DNA of 64,000 nt from Craspedostauros australis (lineage: Eukaryota; Bacillariophyta; Bacillariophyceae; Mastogloiales; Achnanthaceae): the NCBI GenBank assembly GCA_026770025.1, contig JAMXDE010000021.1, positions 1,054,001 through 1,118,000 of the forward strand, read 5' to 3'. The notes beneath the pieces are model-generated. The model was not told the origin of the DNA, did not search any database, and saw only the letters and a program-made list of their open reading frames with translations. Numbering within the stretch: position 1 is the stretch's first letter; every line of letters begins with the position of its first letter. Position numbers and translations under genes: made by a program. Shown here piece after piece: positions 39,249-48,772 of the stretch.

Positions 39249-41507
39249 TCACAGGAAAATGTCCTGTGGTGTCCATTCCTCAGCTTCTGCCGTTGCCGCT
39301 GCTGGCATCGCTGCGGGCGTTGGGAATTGCATCGTTGCCGCAAAACCAATTGTATTCGGCGAACGGTGGATTCGATGAGCGTCCTGCTCGTACGAGCAAT
39401 CCAGGACGGAGAAAGGGTGGCGTTTTGGAACGATTTGATGTTCGAATCCGTACGAGGAGTCTGCCTTCTGCGCATGGCAATGAAGGGGCGAGTGCCGTCG
39501 TCTCTTCACAGCAGGTATTTCATACTCATGCATTTCGTGCATGCCGAGCAACTCTTGGGCACGATGATCAGTTCCTGCGGCGCATGTATATGCATCGACG
39601 GCTCCGTGCACCAAGGATGACGGTACGGTATTGTGCTGATTGTTCATGCGATTATGAGTAGTAGTAGCAGTGCCAGTAGCAGTACCAGTAGGCACCATCA
39701 CCGATCCGGGAAGATTCGACGATGCGTTCTCGTTGCCGAGGCACTGGAGTAGAGTCTTTGGGTTGGTGAGTGAAGAAATTGCCGGTGACGGAAGCTCTGG
39801 CACATTGATCACAAACGAGTGCTGATGGGAGCGCTGATGGGTGGCATCTTGACCGCGAACATGTTGGAGCGTGCGCTTGGTTGCCTTGGGATGCCGGCGA
39901 ACGAAATCGTAGCGATCCAGCGCTTGAGTGGCCGTTGGACGTTTCTGCGGGTCCAGATGAAGGAGCGCCTCCATGAGGGATATCCCGTCATGTGACATTG
40001 ACGGGAGATGCGTGCACAAGTTCTGGTACGCCACGCTTCGAGACTCCCGCCGGATCTGGTTTTGCATTGGCCCCGCTTGATCATGCATCTCTGTTTGCGC
40101 CGGCATCTGCGTTGCCCACGTCCAGTCTTTCGAATTGAGAATGCGATGCCCCTTGGGCCAATATTCCTTCAGCGAACCGCACAGCTCCAAGATGTGAGCG
40201 AGCTGCTTGATTTCATCCGTGCCGGGGAAGAGCGGGCGCAATGTGCTGATCTCGTACATGATGCAGCCGACAGCGAACAGATCGGCCGGCTTGGAGTAGG
40301 TTCGATCCCCGAGGATGAGTTCTGGCGCGCGGTACCACCGCGTCCCGACGTAGCTGGTCATGGTCGATGTCGACGAGTTGGCGAGGCACCGCGCGAGACC
40401 GAGATCCGAAATCTTGACCTGCCGCCCCGAAATCAAGACATTTTCTGGCTTCATATCCCGGTGGATGAAATCCTTGCCGTGAATGAAGCGAACGCCAAGC
40501 AGGATCTGCTGCGTGATGCTGGCAATGTCGGAGATGGAATCCAGATCAAAATGGGACGCAGAGCGAGAGCGAGAGGCATCGAGTGGTGATCGTCTGTCCG
40601 CATGGGTACCGTTGATTCGTTTGTTGCTGACATTTATATTTGTGTCATGCTGTTGGCCGAGGTGAGCGTTGTCAAACATGTCAGCAGAACCATGTTGTTG
40701 ATGCTGATGCTGACGGCGGCGTTGCGCGCTGATCCTTCGTTTGACCGTCTCGGCAACGAGATTGTGCAAGCTTCCGTCCTCCATGTAGTCGAGGACAAAG
40801 TACAAGCATCCGGAGGATTCACGGATAATGTCGTAGACGCGAACGACATTCCTCCCAGCCTCGCAGTGCGCGAGAGCATGGAGGGCGACGAATTCTCTAC
40901 TCTTGCTCGCTGCCTGCCAGTTTTCGTAGGCATGTTCCACGTACTTGATGGCTCTCTGTTTTGTCGTGTCGCACGATACGTTGTGCGTTATGTTGAGAGG
41001 TGGGAAGTGGCAAGGAACATGGATTGAGCGTGTGAGAAGAGCATCGTGGTGTTATACTTGATGAGGAAGCATAGCTTGCATATTCCACACAGCAGCATGT
41101 TGTGCGGTCGGACAAACACAACATGCACATTGTGGACCATCGTGAATCATCGTGAAGTATTGTGAGCTTTCGTTGCCGTGCTCAAACGGCGACGCGGCAT
41201 TCTGGGGAAGCTGGTGTGCAAATTCGGCGCCAAACCGTGCTTTGGCGGCCGCGAAATCGCAACGGAGTGAAGTTTCTGATCTTGCTCTCTGTGTCATCCT
41301 GAGGTGCTTTGTGTGTGGGAAAGCTGATGCCAATGCAGTAGTGATGGCATGGCATGGCATGGCATGACATGGCGTAACATGTTCGGTGGTTGTCTGGCGA
41401 TCATTCCTGTTTGGTCTCACCAATTCTCCTGTGGTCTTCTTCCTTGCGAGCCGAACGACACCGAAAGTGCCGCGTCCGAGGACTTCGCCAACGTCGTATC
41501 TTTCCAT
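39249..41507 (-). CDS. RCK-family (MAK/ICK/MOK-like) protein kinase, two exons
   Basis: Exon 1 is 41507-41421 and exon 2 is 40955-39249. Intron 41420-40956 (GTGAGA…AACAG) is phase 0 and joins …TTGEL to RAIKYVEHAYENW. The product has 597 residues. The Gly loop is LGRGTFGVVRLARKK and the catalytic Lys is in RAIK. A 65-residue Gln/His/Asn/Arg-rich insert lies between the hinge region (FVLDYMEDGSLHNLV) and the C-lobe. The catalytic loop is HRDMKPENVLI. The metal motif is DLG instead of DFG (KISDLGLARCL). A T-x-Y activation site (TMTSYVGTRWYRAPE) and RPLFPGTDEIKQL point to the RCK group, related to MAP kinases and known for control of cilia. The C-terminal 190 residues are His/Asn/Thr-rich and disordered. 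A GGCAT repeat (41345-41366) lies in the intron. Confidence 0.9.
41345..41366. repeat. GGCAT pentamer repeat in the kinase intron
   Basis: Three to four perfect GGCAT units with a slightly degenerate end; a simple sequence repeat inside the intron. Confidence 0.8.
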
Positions 41508-42207
41508 GATGTGGTAGATCCTCGCATCCTCGTTACCAGCAGGTTGGTTCCATGGAGGATGACCGAGCGGGACGGGAAGAGGCTGAGGGCATTCGCTTCT
41601 GGATGTCCTAATGTGGATGCTCTATTGTGGATGCCCTATTTGTTGTTGCGGCGGAGGTTATGGACTCCATGATAGACTGTTCTTCTTGCTGCAACAAGCA
41701 GGCAAGATCTGAACCAAGGAGAGAGCGGGTCAACTCGCGGCAACTTGGTGGACGAAACACGAAGAGAGAAGGCAGAGGACATTCCGCGTGTTGTCGTGTG
41801 TGCGTCAACTTTGTGGCGCGAAATGATGGCGCTTCGGCGATCACGTGTCTTATGCGACATGACGACGTTCTGACAATTCCACCGAGCGTGGATGGATGAA
41901 TCACGCATGCCTCGTCGCGACCGACGTGATCCGAAGACTGTTGGAATCGTGTTTGAAATGGCACGGGATCCAAGAGCGACAGTCACAAAGCCAAACCAAG
42001 AAAAGAAGAAACAGAGAGAAACCACGGAATCAAGAGAGGAAAACAGGCAACGGGGAAGGGGAAAGAGGAGAGAGACCGAAGAGGATCGGCGACTACATAG
42101 TCGCACTCCATTATAATACTTGCGTAACAGAAGAGTGGAAGGGAGAAAGGGACGGCCTTGCTGATAGTGACACCGCGCTGGACGTCATTCCTTTGCTCTA
42201 AACCAGA
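41508..42207. promoter_or_regulatory. Divergent promoter region kinase / RING-H2 gene A
   Basis: This is 700 bp between two starts. The part just before the RING gene is purine rich (AAGAAGAAACAGAGAGAAAC, GGGGAAAGAGGAGAGAG). No gene is supported. Confidence 0.45.
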
Positions 42208-45036
42208 ATGATGACAGGTGGTCCACACGATGTACAAGGCCAAGCCGCAGTTGCAGCCGCAACCGTGGTTGGAGCATCAGTTGCAGTTGCAGTGGCAGAG
42301 GAAGTGACAGAGGAAGTGGCAGGACAGAGTTCTGCAGTTCGATCGGTAGAAGAAGTAGAAGAGGACGCCTCCTCAAGTCATGAAGCAAAGATGCGGCAGG
42401 AGATCGCACCGTCTTCATCAACGAGTACGCCTGCGCACGAGACCGTGCCACAATTCACGATGCCATCCGCATCCATGCCCATGGCCACACCCACACCAGC
42501 TGCACCTGCACCTGCACCTGCACCTTCAACAGTATCCGCGGTAGCCTCGTTGAATGCGGCCATGGTTGTTGAAGAAGACAGCGAAGCTATGGAGACCGGG
42601 GGAATATCGCCATTGGCCATCCATGCTCCACTGTTGCCATTGCACGCAAAACATGAAATCGGAGCATCATGGCCGCAGAACGACATCGACGTGGAGATTG
42701 GCCATAGTGCTACGATTAGTAGTGCAAGCAATGGCAACAGAACCGATGACATTCACATCAACAACAGCAGCAACACTAGCAGCAACAACAACGACGAAGG
42801 CAATGATCACATGGATCAAGGGGCCGCCAAATCAATCTCCGCCATCCCTGAACAGAACTCTTGTGAAGCGAGACCATCGCTCGACCCATCAACAGCTTCA
42901 GCCGCACGACCGCTGCAGATTTCGGATACAACTTTTGGTTTGCGGGGTGCGGCCACAATGGCACCGCCCCCTTCGCCAAAAGTAGAATTCACGGAAGTAC
43001 GCATTGCCGCCTCTCCAGCTCTGCCTGTCGCTACCAACGAGGTCCCACCGCCACCTCAAGCATTGCAATCACCAAGAAGACGCGGCATTTGCTGTCGCAC
43101 GGTGATCTGCGCCACGAATACGTGCACGATAACGTTTGGCATAATTGTCATCTTCGCGATCATCCTGCTCATCCTCGTTCTCTATTTCATCCCGACGATG
43201 ATGGTCGGTTCCATCGTTGGGTGCATATACTACTGCAAAACAACGCAGTCCATGCCAATCCGCGCACTCACAGCATTCATGTTCGCGACCAATCCCAGAG
43301 AAGGCCTGGACTTCCAGACCTTGCACGAAAGCCACGGAGATCGGGCTGCAGCCTTTCGATCGAAGGTCATCGTGCGTAAGCTCGTCCGCATGGTTGATCG
43401 GGAGGATTCGGAAGGGTGCACTGCATCTCAGTCTCCGTCCAATCATGACCACCACTACCTCAAGTACCCGCCACCATACTCGCGATCCCATCTGGGACCA
43501 GTTCGAATAATGACAGAGACCAAGTGCATGGACTTTTCCAGGCCGCTAGCTGCGGGCAAGGATGATCCATGTGATCAGGAACAGAAATCTGCAGATAAGG
43601 AATCGCACGCAAATGCTTGTACATATACAAATGCACACGCGAATGCGTGTGAAGTTGAGCATGACCCCAAGCGTCTGAACGGCCATCAAGTGACGAAAGA
43701 CGCAGCAGAGACAACGAGTGGCAACACCGTCGTGTCCCTGACGTCCGGATCAGGGCCAACGGCCACGTCAACATCGGTATTAGGTACACCATCAACACGG
43801 CCATCAACCTCCTCGACGCTCGAATACCAAATGGAGGAGGGGCTGGTCGACCAGTCGCCGGCCATCTCCAAAGCCAGCCAACAGCAACATGCACGCGAGT
43901 CAGCGGATGCAATAGATCCCACTGTGGACACAGAACTCTCTCAACTCCCTACTTGCGCTGCTGAGGTGGATGGTGGCGTCATGTCCAACGACCGCATTGG
44001 AAAAAGCACAAACGAGTCCGACCGTCCACCATTGTCTAAGTCAAACGAAAACAACACAAGATCCACTGGCGCGGCTGGAAAAATCGGTCTGACGGGCGCA
44101 TTCGCCATCGTCCATCAAGAGATGAAAGGGATCGCATTTTCATCCGCAGGGCCACAAAAGTCAGTACAGGCTGGACCGATGGGTGAATCATCCAGTGCGG
44201 CAAGCATCCAGAGCAGCGGGAGTGCACGTGATGGCATCCGTCGGAATCGGCAGCTGGAAGATGATGGTACAACGCCCCAGGATGTTGCAAGCATGCGAGT
44301 CCTCAGTACATCGAAAGAGTGCAATCCAGAACATGACAGCGATCAAGCATGTGACGCTCAAACGGACAAGGGTGGGTACGCGAGCCAAGCGGATCACGGC
44401 GACGACAAGCTCAACACGGATTGCAGTGATCGTCCATTCCACGACGAAGAGGAGACCTGCGGAAAGAGTGGCCACCAGCACGAACAGCATCCCAACGAAC
44501 GGCAAGGATCGCAAACTTCTCCTGATGAAGTCAATGTCGCCCGTGATGGTTGCAGTTGTGATATCGCGAATCGCGCTGATGACAATCTCAACAATTCGAC
44601 CAGTCGCAACAGCTGCAGCTGTAAAATTGCAAGCGAGGACTACGGCAGTACAGCTGACAATGAGACTGGCAATGGCAATGGCAATGGTAATGGCAATGAG
44701 GCGGTGGGGGAAGAGGAGGTTTGTGCTCGTAAGAAGGAGGGGGACGGTGACGGGAATACCGACGAGGCGGAGGATGGCGACGACGACGACGATGATCAAT
44801 CACAGGATCGCGCAGTTGTTTGCGACATTTGCTTGCTGGAGTTCGAGGAGGGTGACTTGGTGGCGTGGTCACCGAACAGCTCATGCGTCCACTCCTTCCA
44901 TGCGGAATGCATAGCAGATTGGCTGGTCCAAAAGCCCACATGCCCTCACTGCCGTCACAACTACATTCGGGACAACGGAGAGAAGAGACTTGTCCGGCCT
45001 GCTTTCCACCAGGTGCTGGCGACGTCCTTTCAGTGA
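42208..45036 (+). CDS. Membrane-anchored RING-H2 protein, paralogue A (probable E3 ubiquitin ligase)
   Basis: A single-exon 942-residue protein. The first 290 residues are low complexity. A hydrophobic hairpin (about 305-345: TFGIIVIFAIILLILVLYFI then MMVGSIVGCIYY) should insert in a membrane. It is followed by a short conserved patch (QSMPIRALTAFMFATNP, FRSKVIVRKLVRMVD, ETKCMDF). A 450-residue disordered acidic region contains a conserved LTGAFAIVHQEM motif and an NGNG run near 820. The C-terminal RING (about 871-914) has C3H2C3 spacing: CDIC, then C-V-H, F-H, E-C and TCPHC. RING-H2 proteins recruit E2 enzymes. Paralogue B starts 3.7 kb downstream and shares each of these elements in order. 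Which membrane it sits in is unknown. Confidence 0.88.
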   Translation: MMTGGPHDVQGQAAVAAATVVGASVAVAVAEEVTEEVAGQSSAVRSVEEVEEDASSSHEAKMRQEIAPSSSTSTPAHETVPQFTMPSASMPMATPTPAAPAPAPAPSTVSAVASLNAAMVVEEDSEAMETGGISPLAIHAPLLPLHAKHEIGASWPQNDIDVEIGHSATISSASNGNRTDDIHINNSSNTSSNNNDEGNDHMDQGAAKSISAIPEQNSCEARPSLDPSTASAARPLQISDTTFGLRGAATMAPPPSPKVEFTEVRIAASPALPVATNEVPPPPQALQSPRRRGICCRTVICATNTCTITFGIIVIFAIILLILVLYFIPTMMVGSIVGCIYYCKTTQSMPIRALTAFMFATNPREGLDFQTLHESHGDRAAAFRSKVIVRKLVRMVDREDSEGCTASQSPSNHDHHYLKYPPPYSRSHLGPVRIMTETKCMDFSRPLAAGKDDPCDQEQKSADKESHANACTYTNAHANACEVEHDPKRLNGHQVTKDAAETTSGNTVVSLTSGSGPTATSTSVLGTPSTRPSTSSTLEYQMEEGLVDQSPAISKASQQQHARESADAIDPTVDTELSQLPTCAAEVDGGVMSNDRIGKSTNESDRPPLSKSNENNTRSTGAAGKIGLTGAFAIVHQEMKGIAFSSAGPQKSVQAGPMGESSSAASIQSSGSARDGIRRNRQLEDDGTTPQDVASMRVLSTSKECNPEHDSDQACDAQTDKGGYASQADHGDDKLNTDCSDRPFHDEEETCGKSGHQHEQHPNERQGSQTSPDEVNVARDGCSCDIANRADDNLNNSTSRNSCSCKIASEDYGSTADNETGNGNGNGNGNEAVGEEEVCARKKEGDGDGNTDEAEDGDDDDDDQSQDRAVVCDICLLEFEEGDLVAWSPNSSCVHSFHAECIADWLVQKPTCPHCRHNYIRDNGEKRLVRPAFHQVLATSFQ

Positions 45037-45406
45037 TTCTGTCACAACGCTATCCTGCAGCCACCAGGACGATTGAAAAACCCTACTATAACACGTACTA
45101 ATTCTAGTATTGGTACGAGTATGTATGAGTAGAAACTCGAAGTAATCGCAAGTTCATGGGTCGAATCAATAGTCGCGACCGGTCTTGAACGAAGAAGGTA
45201 GTGCAACTTGAGTCTGCAGATTGCGGACTGTCCATGGACGTGCACGGATACACATCGTGATGGGATGGATGATTCCTTGGGCCCTGCAATGCGTATGTAC
45301 TCATCCAAGTCCTCGTGGAAAGGTGCTCGACAGTCATCATACCAACTTGTGCGTCATCCAACTCTGGAGAGTAGTATAATACGTGCTCGGATGGTATCTG
45401 TTGGTT
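45037..45406. other. Convergent 3' intergenic region
   Basis: This is 370 bp between RING gene A and the OMA1-like gene. A TACGAGTA octamer lies at 45114-45121. Nothing else is recognised. Confidence 0.45.
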
Positions 45407-46525
45407 CTATTCCGCGATAGACAATATCTTTTTGAGGGTTGTGATAATGTCGTATCCTTCCTCCCACAGGTCATCAGCAGAATGTACCAATATTGCCATA
45501 GCGACCACTAGTCTTCGAACCGAAAGTGTGAAATCAGCTTTCAGGTTCATGGCCAAGAGAGTAATGGCCCATATACCTCCCACAATGACTCCGTATTTCC
45601 TTGTGTATATGACCAGAGAGGAGGTGATACCTACGAAGGAATACCACAAGAGTCGATCAGACTTGAGTTCTCTCTCGATCTGCTCTAATCTGATCCCTTC
45701 CATATCCGCAAGCAAGTATGCCAGAGAAAAGTCGGTCCTTGCCTCCTTCAACATCCGTGTTGTGACCACATGGTCACCATCTTGCGTCAGTCCATAACTC
45801 ATTTCTTCCGATTCCAGAACTAGGAAGCGTGGTGCCCTTATCGCATTCGGTTGGACGATACAGGACGGCAGTGATGCCGAGACCAACGGCGGCGACGTCG
45901 CCGACATCGGCGATGACACTGAGAAAGTCAGGTTGGTTTTGCTCCTGTAATTCTTGACATTATTGCATCTAGCAGCCTTGAGCGCGCCCGCTGCAATCGC
46001 GCGACCAAAACGCTGCACTTTGATGCAATCGGGATGGTCGTTGGGGAGGATGCGTTCCTTGCATTGTGATACGTCGACCGTTTTTATTCGCGATGGAACG
46101 ATTGCAAGTAACCACGGATGAGGAGCAAGCCATCTTGGAAACCCCGTTATGGGTGAGTATTCGATGTACGGATATTTGGCATAGCCTATGATTGCTGCTC
46201 CTGCGATCCATAGCCAATGAGGCAAGATGGAGGAACTGCAAGTGCGTTCTTGTGTATTGCGGCATCTATCCTGCACTGCTACGCTGGAATGATGTCGAAC
46301 AACCAATGTTGTTTGCGTTGCCGGCGTCGTAATCGTAGTCATTTTATGAATACTTACATGTCTAGCCTGGCCCCAAAAGTGTGCTGGGCTTGGTTGCAGG
46401 AGGGGAAGGCCAGCTGTCGTGCACCATGGTTGCTGGATCGTGGCGCACAGCTTGGATGGCGTCGCCGTTGGCAATCTGGCCGTCCGCAAAAGTGGCGCAC
46501 TCCGCAACCCTCGTTGGAACATCAT
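45407..46525 (-). CDS. OMA1-like (M48-family) protein lacking the HExxH zinc site, two exons
   Basis: ATG at 46525 opens a mitochondrial-type presequence (MMFQRGLRSAPLLRTARL, Arg-rich and acid-free). A canonical intron 46357-46271 (87 bp, CAT|GTAAGT … GTGCAG|GAT) lies within an otherwise open frame; spliced exons 46525-46358 and 46270-45407 give 343 residues. The order then matches OMA1: a transmembrane helix (LPHWLWIAGAAIIGY), YIEYSPITGFPRWLAP, then RILPNDHPDCIKVQRFG, then PRFLVLESEEMSYGLTQDG and VVTTRMLKEARTDFSLAYLL. Where M48 peptidases have L-A-H-E-x-x-H, this protein reads LADMEGIRLEQ. Both zinc His and the catalytic Glu are missing, so it is predicted to be inactive. Two hydrophobic segments follow (about 280-320). 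OMA1 itself processes OPA1-type dynamins in the inner membrane. Family assignment is from remembered motif order. Confidence 0.72.
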   Translation of the reverse strand: MMFQRGLRSAPLLRTARLPTATPSKLCATIQQPWCTTAGLPLLQPSPAHFWGQARHVSIHKMTTITTPATQTTLVVRHHSSVAVQDRCRNTQERTCSSSILPHWLWIAGAAIIGYAKYPYIEYSPITGFPRWLAPHPWLLAIVPSRIKTVDVSQCKERILPNDHPDCIKVQRFGRAIAAGALKAARCNNVKNYRSKTNLTFSVSSPMSATSPPLVSASLPSCIVQPNAIRAPRFLVLESEEMSYGLTQDGDHVVTTRMLKEARTDFSLAYLLADMEGIRLEQIERELKSDRLLWYSFVGITSSLVIYTRKYGVIVGGIWAITLLAMNLKADFTLSVRRLVVAMAILVHSADDLWEEGYDIITTLKKILSIAE

Positions 46526-46908
46526 GTTGTGAATCCTGAAGGAGATAGAACAGCTGAGCACTCTCTTTGGAATATTTGCTCGGTGCGGCAGTGGGTGTGA
46601 AGGTGGATGCCAGTGGAGTATGCTCGATTTGACCCCCGCTACTCGTAATTGTATGAGCTTTGTGGAGATGTGGTCTCGTGGTATTCGGATGCACCAAGTT
46701 GCAGTGATGTTGTTGTGATGTTGCAGTTGCGAGTATGCTGGAGTATCTGCGACGACAACAGTGGAAGTGATGTCCGTATTTTATGATGCGTTGCTGTGGC
46801 AAAGTCCAATTTGTGGGGATGGATGTGACTTGTGATGGTGGAAGTATTGCGCAGAGCATGAGGACTCTGCCGAGGATGCCCCTTCATGCTAGCAATACGT
46901 TCCTGCTG
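46526..46908. promoter_or_regulatory. Upstream region of the OMA1-like gene
   Basis: This short spacer lies between the OMA1-like start and the candidate small gene, both on the reverse strand. No motif is recognised. Confidence 0.4.
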
Positions 46909-47327
46909 TCAAAGCAGCGCTGCTGGTGATGATGGCGGTGGTGTTGGCCACGCTTGGTCGAGGGATCTTGGGGTGTTGCCATTGCTCGTGGAATACGCAG
47001 CTCGTACTACATCGTGAATGGAGTACTGTCCGTACTGCTCGACCTCTCTCAGTGCGGTTGAGTATTGGCACGCCGATCGAAAATAGTCGATCGTGCGCAC
47101 GTTTGCAAGCCGAGTTTTGTCGCGATCGATACCTTGGTCAAGGCGATGGTCGTCGAAGTTCGTCTTTGAGGTGTTGTCATCCTCGCAGACAGAGGCGTAG
47201 CTGTACTCGTACTGCAAGACCCCTTCATGCGCTCGGCATTGATTGTGATTGTTCTTGCATCATCCTGTTCGTTTTCATCAATCACCCCAGGCAGTCCGGC
47301 TTTTTCTGGGAATGGCTTCTCTTCCAT
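46909..47327 (-). CDS. Candidate small two-exon gene, unknown function
   Basis: A tentative model. Exon 1 is 47327-47286 (MEEKPFPEKAGLPG). Intron 47285-47212 (about 74 bp, GTGATT…TTGCAG) follows, then exon 2 47211-46909, giving 114 residues. Exon 2 has strong C/G third-position bias over about 75 codons (YEYSYASVCEDDNTSKTNF, RLANVRTIDYFRSACQYSTA, REVEQYGQYSIHDVVRAA). That is why a gene is suspected despite the lack of a long continuous frame. The 3' end is uncertain: a further intron starting after RAA and ending near 46930 would give the shorter tail SAALTAGTYC. The donor GTGATT is weak. The protein is acidic and Tyr/Asp-rich, with no membrane segment. No family recognised. Confidence 0.35.
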
Positions 47328-48772
47328 TTCCCAATCAATGCTTGATCTCCAGCAGCAGCCAACCGCATGAGTCCGCTGCCATCGACCGGCAGTATCCGGT
47401 GCGCCCTGTTGGAGGTGTAAGAACTAAGGCGAGGTACTCGCCGCTGGTATGATACTGTGCGATTACGGATACTCGCGATGATTCCGTTGCCCATTGTCAT
47501 GTCTGTCGATGAATGCAAAATGGCGAGGCAACCGCAACGCACCATGGTGTCACGTCTCCCATCAATCTCGACGCGTCCTGTGAAGTGGCGCCAGGTCCTT
47601 CCGTCGACCGGATCGCCATGGCGCCGGCTCGTGATTGTCGTGATGTTCGGCATCCACGTTTCTGCGGAGAGAACCACGATCTTGATGAGAGTTAGTCGTG
47701 GAAATCCGTGTCGTTGAGACGTCGTCCACGACAAAGAGTCTCTCACAAAGCACCACACAAATGACTTTCTCGCTGTTGCGTGTCGTGTTGCCTCGTGTTG
47801 TGTTGCGCGTTGTCGTGTCATGTTTCGCTCAAGATCGTGATGTTTCGGCGCTGTGTTCGCGTCTCCGAGTTTCTGGCTCTTCCTTGTTGTGCGAAATCAA
47901 ACAGAACCGCCAAGGAGAGAAGAGGAGGAGAGGAGAGAGGCAGAGGCAGAGGCAGAGGCACAGCAAGGAGCCTTGACCAACACAAAGGTGGTGCGAAGTA
48001 GCTAACAGCACCCGACTGTCACAAGAAGAGAAGGGAGAAGTGAGGTCCGAACACATAGTCGTACGAGCCAGTTGGAAGAACGCCTCACACTCGCACATCC
48101 TCATATAACACATCTCGTGGAGTAGTCGAAGTCGTAATCGCCATAGCCGTCGTAATCGCCATAGCCGTCGTAGTCGTAGTCGTAGTCGCACCATAAGATC
48201 ACCACACTCTCTGCTGGTATCTGGACGGCCATACGACTACTCACTCTGCAAGCCAGAGTACCATACTCGCATGTCCAGATCGTACAATCGCACGTCCAGT
48301 TCGAGTTGGAAATAGAATTGGAGTTGGAGCAGGAAAGAAAAGCAAGAGGGCGAGAGGCACATCCAAGGAAGGTGACTGGGAATTACACACAAGAATCAAC
48401 CGATTGACTGATCCGCTGATCGACCGATCGACCTTTGCGGGGCGTGTCTTTGGGTCACAGTGACAACAGTGCTACGGTTGCTGCGATTGCTGCGATTGGC
48501 GGGTGGTACACACACACACACACACACACACACTCTCTCTCTCTCCAGAGAGAACGACTACTCCACCAATACTGTATCAATACTCAACCAATCCGAGCAG
48601 GCCCCTCAATTCCACCCTCGCGTAGTTGCTCATCAGGGAACAGAGATCAACCACATCAAACCAAACCGAGCAGTTCGCGATTGGCATCTTTGATCTGCGC
48701 TTCGACACTGCTCCCAGCTCGCAAGCGTCGCAAAGGACCTGCATATCCTACTCTTGACTTGCACCTGCCAAT
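47328..48772. promoter_or_regulatory. Upstream region of RING-H2 gene B, with possible unresolved exons and a (CA)n(CT)n tract
   Basis: This is 1.45 kb. From about 47821 down to 47330 the reverse strand is open in one frame (RLTLIKIVVLSAETWMPNI and beyond) with mixed codon use. It could hold a 5' exon of the small gene or be chance. A compound (CA)n(CT)n microsatellite occupies 48509-48546. TCGTAATCGCCATAGCCG-type 18-bp duplications are at about 48129-48175. Confidence 0.4.
48509..48546. repeat. Compound (CA)n(CT)n microsatellite
   Basis: A run of CA dinucleotides (48509-48532) passes directly into CT dinucleotides (48533-48546), about 230 bp upstream of the RING-H2 gene B ATG. Confidence 0.9.
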
